From Bacillota bacterium (GTDB taxonomy: Bacteria > Bacillota > UBA4882 > UBA10575): a stretch of 64,000 nt of DNA. Position 1 is the first letter of the stretch; each line of letters begins with the position of its first letter. Of this stretch, positions 1 through 8,847 are shown in pieces. Position numbers and translations under genes: made by a program. The DNA lies in assembly GCA_029782135.1 (NCBI GenBank), contig JAKOVI010000130.1:16531-80530 (forward strand), given 5' to 3'. The notes beneath the pieces are model-generated. The model was not told where the DNA came from, did not search any database, and was given only the letters and a program-made list of their open reading frames with translations.

Positions 1-2
1 AA

Positions 3-917
3 TTGCCGGCGGTGGTTGAAGAATTAAAGGCCAAGGGTCTCCTCAAAGAGAGCGAGGGGGCACTCATTGTTGATCTCGAGCAATACGAGATGCCTCCGTG
101 TTTAATCCTGAAGAAAGACGGGAGCTCATTATATGCCACCCGTGATATTGCCGCCGCCCTTTACCGGAAACGGACTTACGACTTTACGAAAGCGCTTTAT
201 GTCACCGGGATCGCACAAAGCCTCCATTTCCGGCAATGGTTTAAAGTTATTGAACTGATGGGTTATGAGTGGGCCAAGGATTTGGTCCATGTCCCCTTTG
301 GGTGGGTCAACTTGGAGGGAGAAAAGCTATCCACCCGTAAAGGGAAAGTTGTTTTACTGGAGGAGTTGTTAAAGACCGCGATCCAAAAAACTCTGGAGAT
401 TATTAATGAAAAGAACCCCAACCTTGAAAATAAGGAAGAGGTGGCCCGGGTGGTCGGGGTGGGCGCGGTCGTGTTTGGCGCTTTGAGTGTTAACCGGATA
501 AAAGATGTGACGTTTTCCTGGGAAGAGGCTTTGAATTTTGACGGCGAAACTGGACCCTATCTTCAATATACGCATGCGCGTGCTTGCAGTATTTTGCGGA
601 AGGTAGCTTTCGAACCGGAAGAGCATCTCGACTTCGACCCCAAGGTCTTGACGGACCAGGCTGCATTAAAGGTGATTAAGACTTTATACCTCTTCCCGGA
701 AAGGATCATGGCGGCTGCTGCTGAGTATGAACCTTCGCTGATCAGCCGTTACCTGATCGATTTGGCACAAGAGTTTAACCGGTTTTATCATGACTGCCCG
801 GTCCTGGTCGAAGAGCAAACTCTCCAAAAAGCCAGGCTGGTTTTGGTTTATGCCGTGAAAACAACTTTGGCGGTCGGTTTGAGCTTACTGGGTATTAAAG
901 CCCCCGAACGCATGTAG
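3..917 (+). CDS. argS: Arginyl-tRNA synthetase, C-terminal part (5' end outside window)
   Basis: This is the C-terminal half of a class I arginyl-tRNA synthetase, which charges tRNA-Arg in the cytoplasm. The frame is open from the first base, so the true start lies upstream. Visible are the catalytic-core segment LYATRDIAAALYR, the KMSKS-equivalent KLSTRKG (324-344), and the alpha-helical DALR anticodon-binding domain beginning near GPYLQYTHARA and ending at APERM, the usual C-terminus of the family. The HIGH motif is not in the window. It is followed after 56 bases by an unrelated lipoprotein gene. Identification is firm; only the start is unknown. Confidence 0.96.
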   Translation: MPAVVEELKAKGLLKESEGALIVDLEQYEMPPCLILKKDGSSLYATRDIAAALYRKRTYDFTKALYVTGIAQSLHFRQWFKVIELMGYEWAKDLVHVPFGWVNLEGEKLSTRKGKVVLLEELLKTAIQKTLEIINEKNPNLENKEEVARVVGVGAVVFGALSVNRIKDVTFSWEEALNFDGETGPYLQYTHARACSILRKVAFEPEEHLDFDPKVLTDQAALKVIKTLYLFPERIMAAAAEYEPSLISRYLIDLAQEFNRFYHDCPVLVEEQTLQKARLVLVYAVKTTLAVGLSLLGIKAPERM

Positions 918-973
918 TAATTCGGTAGGAAGGAGCCTTCCGAAGGTTTAATCTGGTGGAAGGTTGTGGTGGA

Positions 974-1855
974 ATGAAGGGTTATCTACGGATTATTATC
1001 TTGGTCATTTCTATTACAGTCCTTTTTTCTGGTTGCCGGCAGGCGCGGGAGGTCTTCTCGTACCAAGGGATTATCTTTGAAGGTTTTGATCCCGCGAAGC
1101 ACCAACCTTCGGACGAGTTTCACCTGTATATTCGTCCGGAAAAAGTTGTGCTTTCGGCACAGGATATCAAAAGTCTCCGCCGTTGTGTGGATCTGATGAA
1201 ACAAAAGAACTTAATGCATTTATTAAAATATCCGAACCGTTTCGTGATCGCCAATTCTTCCTATTCGTTTGCCGATAAACCGCAAATGGTCATTTATTTG
1301 GACAAGGAAAAAATCAATTTGGATTTTACAATCAGTGATGATTGGAAGAACAAGTTGTTAAATTCCAATCTTAGTCTGATGGAGAAGAGTAACCGGTTCG
1401 CTTTCCGCGGTACTCCCGAACTGCCAAATTTACTCCGGATCATGCTACATGAGATTGGTCATCTGGTGGAATACGAGCAATTAAAGTTCAATTGGAAAGG
1501 AAAGTTCTACGAGAATGAGCTGAATAAAGACTTTGTCACGATCTCCTGGAACCGATCGGACAATTGGAAGGACCGGGAAGGGTTTAGGGGGAAAGTGCAA
1601 GGAATTCATTCTGTAGAAGGACTGGTCACCTTTTTTCAATGGTTCAAACAAGACTCTTCCTTCCTTAGTTTAAGCAGTAGTATGGGGATGAATGAGGATT
1701 TTGCCGAGGCCTTTGCCTATTATTATCTAATTCGCTATTACAATTACAAAAACAGTTTTCTCCTCGATGGGACGGTCTTAATCGATAATTTGCAAGCCAG
1801 CAACCCGTTGCGTGATCAGAAACTTGCTTTTATTGCCGGGGTTATGGGGGAATAA
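974..1855 (+). CDS. Lipoprotein with HExxH zinc-metallopeptidase motif
   Basis: Predicted lipid-anchored extracytoplasmic protein of 293 residues. The start is taken at ATG 974; an in-frame GTG lies 18 bases earlier (956). The N-terminus MKGYLRIIILVISITVLFSGC is a basic end plus hydrophobic stretch ending in a lipobox (LFSGC), so Cys would be lipidated. Near residue 159 there is HEIGH, a zinc-binding HExxH motif, and about 85 residues later NEDFAEAFAYYY supplies a likely third ligand Glu, as in gluzincins of the lethal-factor/ATLF type. The segment between is rich in Trp, Lys and Asn. No family name is certain; a peptidase is inferred from the motif spacing. It sits between argS and a TRAP-type binding protein with no obvious operon link. 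Confidence 0.7.
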   Translation: MKGYLRIIILVISITVLFSGCRQAREVFSYQGIIFEGFDPAKHQPSDEFHLYIRPEKVVLSAQDIKSLRRCVDLMKQKNLMHLLKYPNRFVIANSSYSFADKPQMVIYLDKEKINLDFTISDDWKNKLLNSNLSLMEKSNRFAFRGTPELPNLLRIMLHEIGHLVEYEQLKFNWKGKFYENELNKDFVTISWNRSDNWKDREGFRGKVQGIHSVEGLVTFFQWFKQDSSFLSLSSSMGMNEDFAEAFAYYYLIRYYNYKNSFLLDGTVLIDNLQASNPLRDQKLAFIAGVMGE

Positions 1856-1957
1856 ACCAGAACCGGCAATATTTTTAGGAAAAACATCATTTGAGCAGGA
1901 GATTAAGAACAAGAGTAAAATTAATACAAAGATGGAATTGCTTCAGGAGGAGGCGAA

Positions 1958-3007
1958 ATGATGCCCCGAAAGATCTTTGTCCTTTGCTTGATGCTCCTAT
2001 CGGTCCTTGTGCTTACCCGGACTGGTTTCGCAGATAATACTATTCTGTTAAGAGCGGCAACCCCGCGACCGGCTACTTCAACCGAGGCAGTCGTCCTCAA
2101 TAATTTCAAAGAATTGGTGGAAAAACGCACGCGGGGTCAGATTAAGGTTGATGTTTATACAGACGGAGCTTTGGGGGATGATGAACAGCTCATCAAAGGA
2201 TTGCAAAGAGGGACTGTCGATCTGGCGACCTGCGCCTCTTTTAAATATGCTGCCTATGTTCCCGATTTTACGATGCTGGAAGTACCTTTTCTCTTCTACT
2301 CGGCCGACCATCTCCGGAAGATCTTAGGGGGAAAACTGGGTGGGGTCTTGGCCGAACAAGCCATGCTAATCCGGAGAGATACCGTTTTGGGTTATGTCGT
2401 TGGCAGCCCGCAGAATGTGATCAGTGCCAAGGCAATTCCAAATTTAACCCGGGTGCAGAGTCTGCGCTTCCGGATGATGCTCCTGCCTACCCACCGGCAG
2501 GTCTGGGCAAGATTGGGCATGCTCCCGGTAACGATGGCTTATTCCGAATTACGAATCGGGTTACAAGTCAGCCTGGTTGATCTGGCCGAGGCGAGTTTCA
2601 GCGAATTTAAGCAGATGAGACTCTATGAGACAGCAAAATATATTCTCCAAACCGAACATTATTTTCCGGTCAGTCCATTATTGGTAAGCAAGATCGCGTG
2701 GGATAAAATACCCCGTTCTTACCAGGCACTTCTCCGCGAGTGCGCGCGGGAAGCGATTGATGCCGGGACAAGCTATACCAGTTTAACCAATAGTGAAGCG
2801 GCGCGCGAACTGACCAGTAAATACTGGGTGCGGATCTCCGAGTTCGGCTTTGCCGATAAAAAAGCATGCCGGACAAAGGTTGCGCCGGAACATAAGCGGA
2901 TCTTTGCCAGCTTTGGGCTCGAAGCTGTTTTGGCGGAGATTGATCAGACCTTTGACCAGTATGAACCAATTCCCGAAGATGAAGAGGGGAATCTCGTCGT
3001 CCGTTAA
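1958..3007 (+). CDS. TRAP transporter solute-binding protein (DctP family), orphan
   Basis: Extracytoplasmic substrate-binding protein of 349 residues, of the kind that delivers carboxylate-type solutes to a TRAP permease. The start ATG at 1958 follows AGGAGG at 1946-1951. A signal peptide is visible (MMPRKIFVLCLMLLSVLVLTRTGFA, cleavage probably after GFA). Family hallmarks are the early LRAATPRPATSTEAV strand, FKELVEKRTRGQIKVDVYTDGALGDDEQLIKGLQRGTVDLA and the following PDFTMLEVPFLF. The usual membrane partners DctQ and DctM are absent on both sides, so it may serve a permease elsewhere or act as a sensor input. The ligand cannot be told from sequence. It ends 8 bases before the convergent rqcH stop. 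Confidence 0.85.
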   Translation: MMPRKIFVLCLMLLSVLVLTRTGFADNTILLRAATPRPATSTEAVVLNNFKELVEKRTRGQIKVDVYTDGALGDDEQLIKGLQRGTVDLATCASFKYAAYVPDFTMLEVPFLFYSADHLRKILGGKLGGVLAEQAMLIRRDTVLGYVVGSPQNVISAKAIPNLTRVQSLRFRMMLLPTHRQVWARLGMLPVTMAYSELRIGLQVSLVDLAEASFSEFKQMRLYETAKYILQTEHYFPVSPLLVSKIAWDKIPRSYQALLRECAREAIDAGTSYTSLTNSEAARELTSKYWVRISEFGFADKKACRTKVAPEHKRIFASFGLEAVLAEIDQTFDQYEPIPEDEEGNLVVR

Positions 3008-3015
3008 ATCGCGAA

Positions 3016-4788
3016 TTATTTAACGCCTAACTTCTGGAGTAAAAGCTCATCCGGATCGATAATCAAGGTTTGAAACCGGTCGTAAAGCACAAAGCCTGGT
3101 GGTGCGCCCGTCGGTTTCCGGACATACCGTTTTTCCGTATAATCAACCGGTACTTTAGTGGAACCGCGGGCTTTACTGAAATAGACGGCAAGGTTGGCCG
3201 CCGCCAACAAAACCTCTGGCGGAACTGTGCGGCCCTGGGAGCGGATCAGGACATGGCTCCCGGGGATTTTTTGTGTGTGGAGCCAAAGATCACCGGGTGA
3301 GGCCAGTTTCATTGTCAACCGGTCGTTTTGTTTGTTGTTCCGTCCGACGAGGATTTCCCAGCCTTCAACCTTAAAAACGGCCGGGTGTTGTGGTGATGGC
3401 GTGCGCGTATTCTGCAGCGGCTGTTTTTTTTCTTGCAGTAAACCGGCTTCAAGCATTTCCAGTTCGATCTCGTTGAGTTCGCCGGGGGAAGCAGTCTGTT
3501 GGAGGGCAGTTTCTAAAGAATCGTAGTAGGCCAGTTCCATTAGGGTATCTTTTAAACGCTTTTCAATTTGGGCCTGCCCTTTCTTCGCTTTGCTGTATTT
3601 TTTGTAGTAATACTGGGCGTTTTCCACCGGATCAAGGGCCGGATTCAGTGGGATTAGAACTTGCTCCCCTTCCTGATAGTAGTTCTCGGCGCATAACTCT
3701 TTCTGCCCCCGTTTGATCCGGCTCAGATGAACCGTGATTAATTCGCCGAAAAGGCGGAAGGTTTCGGCATCTTCTGCTTCTTCCTGTTCCCGCTGTTGTT
3801 TGAGCAGTTTCTTCTGGGCTTTGCTTTTAGCTTTCGCCAGGACCTTGAGCAGCCGTTCGGCTTGCCGACGGAAATGTGCTTCTTCCTCTGAACGGTGAAG
3901 GCTGCCTTCAAGGGCGTCGCTGAGGCCAGGAGCAGGCAGAAGTTGAGTGGCCGGGAGGTGCGTAGGTTGGTAAGGAAAGCAATCAACCGGGTTTCCTTGG
4001 TCATTCAGGTATAGATAGGCCGGCGATGGCTCTGGATCCTTCCGCTTCATTTCCTCCAAAGCAGTTAAAGATGTAAAAAGACGGTTAACCGCTTCCGCTT
4101 CCATCATATTGACGGTTGCCTCCGGGGAGACGTCCGCACGGTGCAAGATCTCCTGAAGCAGGGCAGGGGAGAGGCCGAAAAGTTCGCGGGTTAGTACCGT
4201 TGCGACTTTAGCGGTGGGTGGTGAGAGCTGCCAGATTCTTTCCCAGTCCGTAAAAGTAATGTTGCCAGGATGATAGCGGGCAGGGGCAGGCGGGGGAAGG
4301 TAAGCGTTTCCGGGCATGAGAATACGCGGGTGATCGGGGCGTTCCGGTGCCCGTTTCAAAGCGTCGAGAATGGTCCCCTGCTGATCAAGGAGGATGAGGT
4401 TACTGCTTGGGCCCATCGCTTCAAAGACTAAGGAAAAGGTTGTTAAACCGCGATCCGGTTGGTATGCCTCAATCCGGAAGATGATGATTCTTTCCCACTC
4501 CGGCTGCTCGAGGCCGGTGATCCTTCCTCCTTGTAAGTGTTTGCGGAGCAACATGCAAAAGGCCGGCGGTTGTGCCGGATTAACCGTTTTGCCGGTGAGC
4601 AAATGGGTGCGGTAAAAACGGGGGTGGACCGAGAATAAAAGTTTAAGCTCGCGCCGGGGAAAAGGATGAAAAACTTCGATGATTACTCTTTCTTTCTCCG
4701 GCTGAAAAATCTTTCCGATCCGGCTATTGACTAACTCTTTCTTCATTTCTTTGGCCAGAAAATGAATGGTTAAAGCATCAAACGGCAT
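3016..4788 (-). CDS. rqcH: Rqc2-type ribosome quality control factor RqcH (NFACT protein)
   Basis: About 590 residues. RqcH binds obstructed 50S subunits carrying peptidyl-tRNA and directs addition of C-terminal alanine tails that mark the stalled chain for degradation. Domain order: NFACT-N (residues ~1-190, starting MPFDALTIHFLAKEM), helix-hairpin-helix segment, a long charged coiled coil (~290-430, Lys/Glu/Gln rich), and C-terminal NFACT-R (~460-590, with GSHVLIRSQGR and DYTEKRYVRKP). The start is set at ATG 4788, seven bases after AGGAGG; an in-frame TTG at 4794 is only one base from that site. The conserved Asp-Arg pair of NFACT-N appears here as Glu-Arg (WERIIIF). Older annotations call this family fibronectin-binding protein; that name is misleading. 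Confidence 0.92.
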   Translation of the reverse strand: MPFDALTIHFLAKEMKKELVNSRIGKIFQPEKERVIIEVFHPFPRRELKLLFSVHPRFYRTHLLTGKTVNPAQPPAFCMLLRKHLQGGRITGLEQPEWERIIIFRIEAYQPDRGLTTFSLVFEAMGPSSNLILLDQQGTILDALKRAPERPDHPRILMPGNAYLPPPAPARYHPGNITFTDWERIWQLSPPTAKVATVLTRELFGLSPALLQEILHRADVSPEATVNMMEAEAVNRLFTSLTALEEMKRKDPEPSPAYLYLNDQGNPVDCFPYQPTHLPATQLLPAPGLSDALEGSLHRSEEEAHFRRQAERLLKVLAKAKSKAQKKLLKQQREQEEAEDAETFRLFGELITVHLSRIKRGQKELCAENYYQEGEQVLIPLNPALDPVENAQYYYKKYSKAKKGQAQIEKRLKDTLMELAYYDSLETALQQTASPGELNEIELEMLEAGLLQEKKQPLQNTRTPSPQHPAVFKVEGWEILVGRNNKQNDRLTMKLASPGDLWLHTQKIPGSHVLIRSQGRTVPPEVLLAAANLAVYFSKARGSTKVPVDYTEKRYVRKPTGAPPGFVLYDRFQTLIIDPDELLLQKLGVK

Positions 4789-4815
4789 GTTCAATCCTCC
4801 TTTTCCCGCTCCTTT

Positions 4816-4844
4816 AGTATAACATTGACCGTTTGTGGAGGCAA
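4816..4844 (-). promoter_or_regulatory. Sigma-A type promoter for rqcH
   Basis: On the minus strand TTGCCT (4844-4839), a 17-base spacer and TATACT (4821-4816) form a near-consensus housekeeping promoter, 28 bases upstream of the rqcH ATG and in the divergent gap shared with the Ca2+-ATPase gene. Confidence 0.6.
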
Positions 4845-4908
4845 TGTTGAAGCGGACATATTTTTCCTCCGCCCCGGCATAGGATGAAAGAGATCAACGG
4901 CAAGCGGG

Positions 4909-7623
4909 GTGAAAAGCTTGGCGAAAGCATGGTGGCAAATGACACCGGCGGAATTGGCGGCCCACTTTAATACCTCCCTTTCTTCCGGTCTTAAACCAGA
5001 GGAAGCGCAAAAAAGACTGGAGAAGGTGGGAGAAAACCGGTTGGAAACGAAGGGGGAGATCTCTCCCTGGAAACTGTTTTTTTCGGAATTTGCCGATTTT
5101 ATGGTAATGGTTCTCTTGGGCGCAGTTGTGATCTCAGTAGCGTTAGGAGAATGGGTGGATGCCATTACGATTCTGGCGATTATCTTTCTAAACGCCTTGC
5201 TGGGTTTCATCCAAGAATACCGGGCGGAACGTTCTTTAGAAGCTCTGCGTGAGTTATCCGCTCCCCAAGCCAGGGTACTGCGGGCAGGTACTTTAGTCCA
5301 GCTTCCGGCTTGGCAGGTAGTACCGGGCGATATTATCCACTTGGAAACCGGCGATCGCGTCGCCGCTGACCTGCGGCTGCTGGCCGTGAGCGGGTTGGAA
5401 GTCGATGAATCAACATTGACCGGGGAATCAATTCCGGTTGCAAAGACTGAACAGACGGCGGACGAAGGCCATTTGGAACTGGCGGACCGGAAAAACATGC
5501 TCCATGCCGGGACAACGGTGACAAGAGGACGGGGGACCGGCCTGGTGGTGGCGACCGGGATGCAGACCGAGCTGGGGAAGATCGCCGGACTGCTGGCCGA
5601 GAGTGAAGCCGGACCAACCCCTCTCCAACAACGTTTGGATCAGTTGGGGAAAGTTCTGGTCTATATTTGTATTGGCGTCTGTATCATGGTGGGGATGATC
5701 GGTCTATGGCGCGGGGAAAATTTCCGCCTGATGTTTTTGTCTGCGGTCAGTCTGGCCGTGGCTGCGATCCCGGAAGGCCTACCCGCGATTGTCACCATTG
5801 CGCTGGCCCTTGGTGTCCAACGGATGATCAAACGTTCAGTAATTATCCGTCGTCTCCCGGCGGTTGAAACCTTGGGATGCGCGACGGTGATCTGTACGGA
5901 TAAAACGGGAACATTAACCCAGAACCAAATGACGGTGACCGCTTGTTATTTTAACGGTGAAGAGTTAACCGTAACCGGTCACGGGTTTGATCCCACCGGC
6001 CACTTCATCCGCCACGGGAAAGTGGTTGATCCACTGTCGCCAATGGATGGAGCAGGCGATCCTGAAGGGATGCGCCTCCTCCTTGCCTGTGGCTTCTATT
6101 GTAACAACTCCCAAGTGGTGAAAGACGAACAAATCGCCCACTGGCGGCTGATTGGGGATCCGACCGAGGGAGCCTTATACACTTTGGGATTAAAAGCCGG
6201 ATTGAAGAAAAAAGAAGTAAAACGCCTTGCGGAAAATGAATTTACCCCTGAACGGAAACGGATGAGTGTTTTGGTTGAGGAAGACGGGCAGTACCTGCTC
6301 TATTTGAAAGGCGCGGCCGATCTGGTGGTCGAACTTGCTACCAAACTTCGCCGGGCGGGGCGAGAGGTCCCCCTTGATTTTATGGAGAAACAAAGAATCC
6401 TGAAGCACGTGGAGGGAATGGCCAACCGATCGCTTAGGGTCCTGGCGTTGGCCTACCGGCCGCTGCCGGCGCCCCGGCCCCTGTCCGACCAGGACGAACG
6501 GGATTTGATCTTTCTCGGGTTGGTCGGAATGACCGATCCGCCGCGCCCGGAAGTAAAGGCGGCGATTGCCAGTTGCTGCCGGGCCGGGATTCGGACCGTG
6601 ATGATTACCGGTGATTATCCGGGGACAGCCCGGGCGATCGGCCGTGAGTTAGGTTTACTCCGTCCCGGCGGGCGCTTACTCACCGGGGCAGAACTTGATC
6701 GTTTGTCGCCCGGAGAATTGGAACGGATCATCGACCAAGTTGACATCTTTGCCCGTGTTAACCCTTACCATAAATTGCTAATTGTTAAAGCTTTAAAACA
6801 ACGCGGTGAGGTTGTCGCGATGACGGGGGACGGGGTGAATGACGCGCCGGCCGTGAAAGAGGCCGATATCGGGGTAGCGATGGGTTTGAGCGGCACAGAT
6901 GTGACCAAAGAAGCTTCCGCAATGGTAATTACGGACGATAATTTTGCCAGTATTGTCGCGGCGATTGAGGAAGGAAGAGGGATTTACAGCAATATCCGGA
7001 AATTCATCCGCTATTTGCTGGGCTGTAATATTGGTGAGATTTTAACGATGTTCCTCGCCATCTTAGGGAAGATCCCTTTGCCTTTGCTGCCCATCCAGAT
7101 TCTCTGGATCAATTTGGTGACCGACGGTTTACCGGCCGTCGCGCTCTGTGTTGAACCGGGCGAACCGGAATTGATGCAGGAGAAACCCAGGCCGCCGCAG
7201 GAGGGAATCTTTAGCCGTGGTTTGGGTTATCGCATCTTGATTCAAGGCCTCACTATTGGTGCAATTACGATTGGGGTTTTTATTCTGACCTTACGGATGG
7301 GGAATGGGTTGGTGACTGCACGGACAATGGCCTTTTGTACGCTCGTTTTTTCTCAACTTAGCTATGTGTTTGCTTGCCGCTCCGAAACACTTCCTTTATT
7401 TAAAATGAAGCCTTGGCATAACCCTTACTTGTTGGGGGCGGTCGCGCTCTCCAGCTTAATGCAGTACTTGGTGGTTTCGCATCCAGTGGGAATGCGGCTT
7501 TTTCATACAGCGCGTTTAACACCGCAGGCCTGGGGCATTGTCCTGCTTGGCGCCTTCTGCTCGGTTTTGGTGGCGGAGACTGTTTCCCTGACCGGGCGGT
7601 TGGTGAAAAGAAGGCTATCCTAA
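4909..7623 (+). CDS. Calcium-transporting P-type ATPase (P2A, SERCA-like)
   Basis: A 904-residue ATP-driven cation pump in the cytoplasmic membrane, most like bacterial Ca2+ exporters (PacL/YloB group). In order: N-terminal cation-ATPase domain (WWQMTPAELAAHF), actuator loop with TGES, M4 segment with PEGLPAIVTIALALG, phosphorylation motif DKTGTLT (Asp ~331), nucleotide-binding KGAADLV, hinge MTGDGVNDAPA, then M5-M10. M6 carries WINLVTDGLPAVAL, which includes the Asn/Asp/Thr ligands characteristic of Ca2+ pumps, and four C-terminal membrane helices follow. The GTG start has only a weak ribosome site. It is divergent from rqcH. In Bacillus the homologue supports spore germination and Ca2+ resistance; that role here is inference. 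Confidence 0.93.
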   Translation: MKSLAKAWWQMTPAELAAHFNTSLSSGLKPEEAQKRLEKVGENRLETKGEISPWKLFFSEFADFMVMVLLGAVVISVALGEWVDAITILAIIFLNALLGFIQEYRAERSLEALRELSAPQARVLRAGTLVQLPAWQVVPGDIIHLETGDRVAADLRLLAVSGLEVDESTLTGESIPVAKTEQTADEGHLELADRKNMLHAGTTVTRGRGTGLVVATGMQTELGKIAGLLAESEAGPTPLQQRLDQLGKVLVYICIGVCIMVGMIGLWRGENFRLMFLSAVSLAVAAIPEGLPAIVTIALALGVQRMIKRSVIIRRLPAVETLGCATVICTDKTGTLTQNQMTVTACYFNGEELTVTGHGFDPTGHFIRHGKVVDPLSPMDGAGDPEGMRLLLACGFYCNNSQVVKDEQIAHWRLIGDPTEGALYTLGLKAGLKKKEVKRLAENEFTPERKRMSVLVEEDGQYLLYLKGAADLVVELATKLRRAGREVPLDFMEKQRILKHVEGMANRSLRVLALAYRPLPAPRPLSDQDERDLIFLGLVGMTDPPRPEVKAAIASCCRAGIRTVMITGDYPGTARAIGRELGLLRPGGRLLTGAELDRLSPGELERIIDQVDIFARVNPYHKLLIVKALKQRGEVVAMTGDGVNDAPAVKEADIGVAMGLSGTDVTKEASAMVITDDNFASIVAAIEEGRGIYSNIRKFIRYLLGCNIGEILTMFLAILGKIPLPLLPIQILWINLVTDGLPAVALCVEPGEPELMQEKPRPPQEGIFSRGLGYRILIQGLTIGAITIGVFILTLRMGNGLVTARTMAFCTLVFSQLSYVFACRSETLPLFKMKPWHNPYLLGAVALSSLMQYLVVSHPVGMRLFHTARLTPQAWGIVLLGAFCSVLVAETVSLTGRLVKRRLS

Positions 7624-7684
7624 GGCATAGTTTGATTTGTATATGTGGCAAACTATTCCCAGGTTGCAAAGAGGTGGAATAGTT

Positions 7685-8374
7685 TTGCCCTCCCTGATCT
7701 ATTTCTTACTTTTACCATTAACCTTCTTTTTCCCGGTTAGCTTTCATTTTCATTATCACCAGGTCGATGAAGTGCGATATTTCCTGTTGGAAATGAAATT
7801 TCTTGGTATCTATATCTGGCGCTACCAAATACCGGATTTGACCCGGGAAGCGCCGCCGGCTTCAACAATGGTCGCGGCCAAAACGGTAGAAGGTCCGGGT
7901 CTGGAGGAAAAAAGCCGGCAAAAAATGGCCTGGGATATTGATTATTTTCTGACCCGGATTATGGATACCGGGCAGGCTTTACAGAAATATGGACTGGGCG
8001 GTACATTGTTTTACTTGTTCCTGCCAAAGAAGTATCAACGTTTGGTAAGCGTGGTCGAACGAATGGAAGGGAAAGGACGGTTTACCCGCCTGGTCTGGCG
8101 GTCGGTCCTCGGGAGGAATGATGCCGCCGCGACCAGCACGCAAAGCGGAATCTTATGGAGTGGTAAAGGACTGATCACCGGTTATCTGCAAAGAAAGTAC
8201 ACTTTTACCGCCCAACCACGGATTATGGTAATTCCGAGTTTCACCGGAACAACATGGGAAACCCTGCTTGATAGTATATTCGAGATCAAGTTAGGACATA
8301 TTATTTTTGCCGGGATGAAGGAATATATCATTGAAGCAGTAGGAGGAAGAAAAGATGCAGGGACACCCGATTGA
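7685..8374 (+). CDS. ytfI: DUF2953 membrane-associated sporulation protein, YtfI-like
   Basis: About 229 residues of unknown biochemical function. The N-terminus (PSLIYFLLLPLTFFFPVSFHFHYHQ) is a membrane anchor or uncleaved signal. The rest matches the DUF2953 pattern: a short beta-strand region, a linker, a KPKKYQR-like basic patch, and a C-terminal helix. I chose TTG 7685 because AGAGGTGG lies eight bases upstream; an earlier in-frame ATG at 7643 has no ribosome site and would put polar residues before the membrane segment. It overlaps the next gene, ytfJ, by 20 bases, the same ytfI-ytfJ pair seen in Bacillus, where both are expressed in the forespore. The role is inferred from this pairing. 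Confidence 0.72.
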   Translation: MPSLIYFLLLPLTFFFPVSFHFHYHQVDEVRYFLLEMKFLGIYIWRYQIPDLTREAPPASTMVAAKTVEGPGLEEKSRQKMAWDIDYFLTRIMDTGQALQKYGLGGTLFYLFLPKKYQRLVSVVERMEGKGRFTRLVWRSVLGRNDAAATSTQSGILWSGKGLITGYLQRKYTFTAQPRIMVIPSFTGTTWETLLDSIFEIKLGHIIFAGMKEYIIEAVGGRKDAGTPD

Positions 8375-8798
8375 GGGTTTGATGAAGACAGCAATGGAAA
8401 GTATAAAAGATATGGTTGATGTGAACACAATTTTAGGTGATCCGGTCGAAACACCTGACGGAAGTGTCATCATTCCCGTTTCCAGAGTCTCATTCGGGTT
8501 TGCGGCCGGTGGTAGTGAATTTGCCCATGAGTCCAGAAAAGAGAAGAAAGGGTATGAAGCTGGTGAGAATGCCGACCTGCCTTTTGGCGGGGGAAGTGGT
8601 GCGGGGATTACTTTAAACCCGGTAGCATTTTTGGTGGTGGGGAAAGAACAGACCCGTTTATTGGCGGTTGATGGCAATGTCATCGTTGACCGGATTGTTG
8701 ATGCGGTACCACAAATTATCGATAAGGTTCAAAATTTTGTCGGGAGTGTCAGTAAAAAGGAGCCCGAAGAAATTGTCACCACCAGGGTAACGCAATAA
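8355..8798 (+). CDS. ytfJ: GerW-family sporulation protein YtfJ
   Basis: A 147-residue member of the GerW/YtfJ family, needed in Bacillus for normal spore germination. The start ATG 8355 has GGAGG nine bases upstream, inside the end of ytfI. Family marks are the opening HPIEGLMKTAMESIKDMVDVNTILGDP, VIIPVSRVSFGFAAGGSEF, a Gly-rich stretch PFGGGSGAGITLNPVAFLVV, and a hydrophobic C-terminal half. Soluble, no signal peptide. It is probably translated with ytfI and ends at a clear intrinsic terminator (8815-8836). Confidence 0.92.
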   Translation: MQGHPIEGLMKTAMESIKDMVDVNTILGDPVETPDGSVIIPVSRVSFGFAAGGSEFAHESRKEKKGYEAGENADLPFGGGSGAGITLNPVAFLVVGKEQTRLLAVDGNVIVDRIVDAVPQIIDKVQNFVGSVSKKEPEEIVTTRVTQ

Positions 8799-8814
8799 GG
8801 GGTATAAATTAAAC

Positions 8815-8836
8815 GCCGCAGATGCGGCCTTTTTTT
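8815..8836 (+). terminator. Intrinsic terminator after ytfJ
   Basis: GCCGC, a 4-base loop and GCGGC are followed by C and seven T. On the other strand the same hairpin is followed by a looser T-rich run, so it may also end the convergent receiver-protein transcript. Confidence 0.8.
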
Positions 8837-8847
8837 GCCCGATATCA

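Noticed and set aside
927..942. Inverted repeat after argS (GGAAGG/CCTTCC)
   Set aside because: Loop too small and no T-run, so not supported as a terminator.
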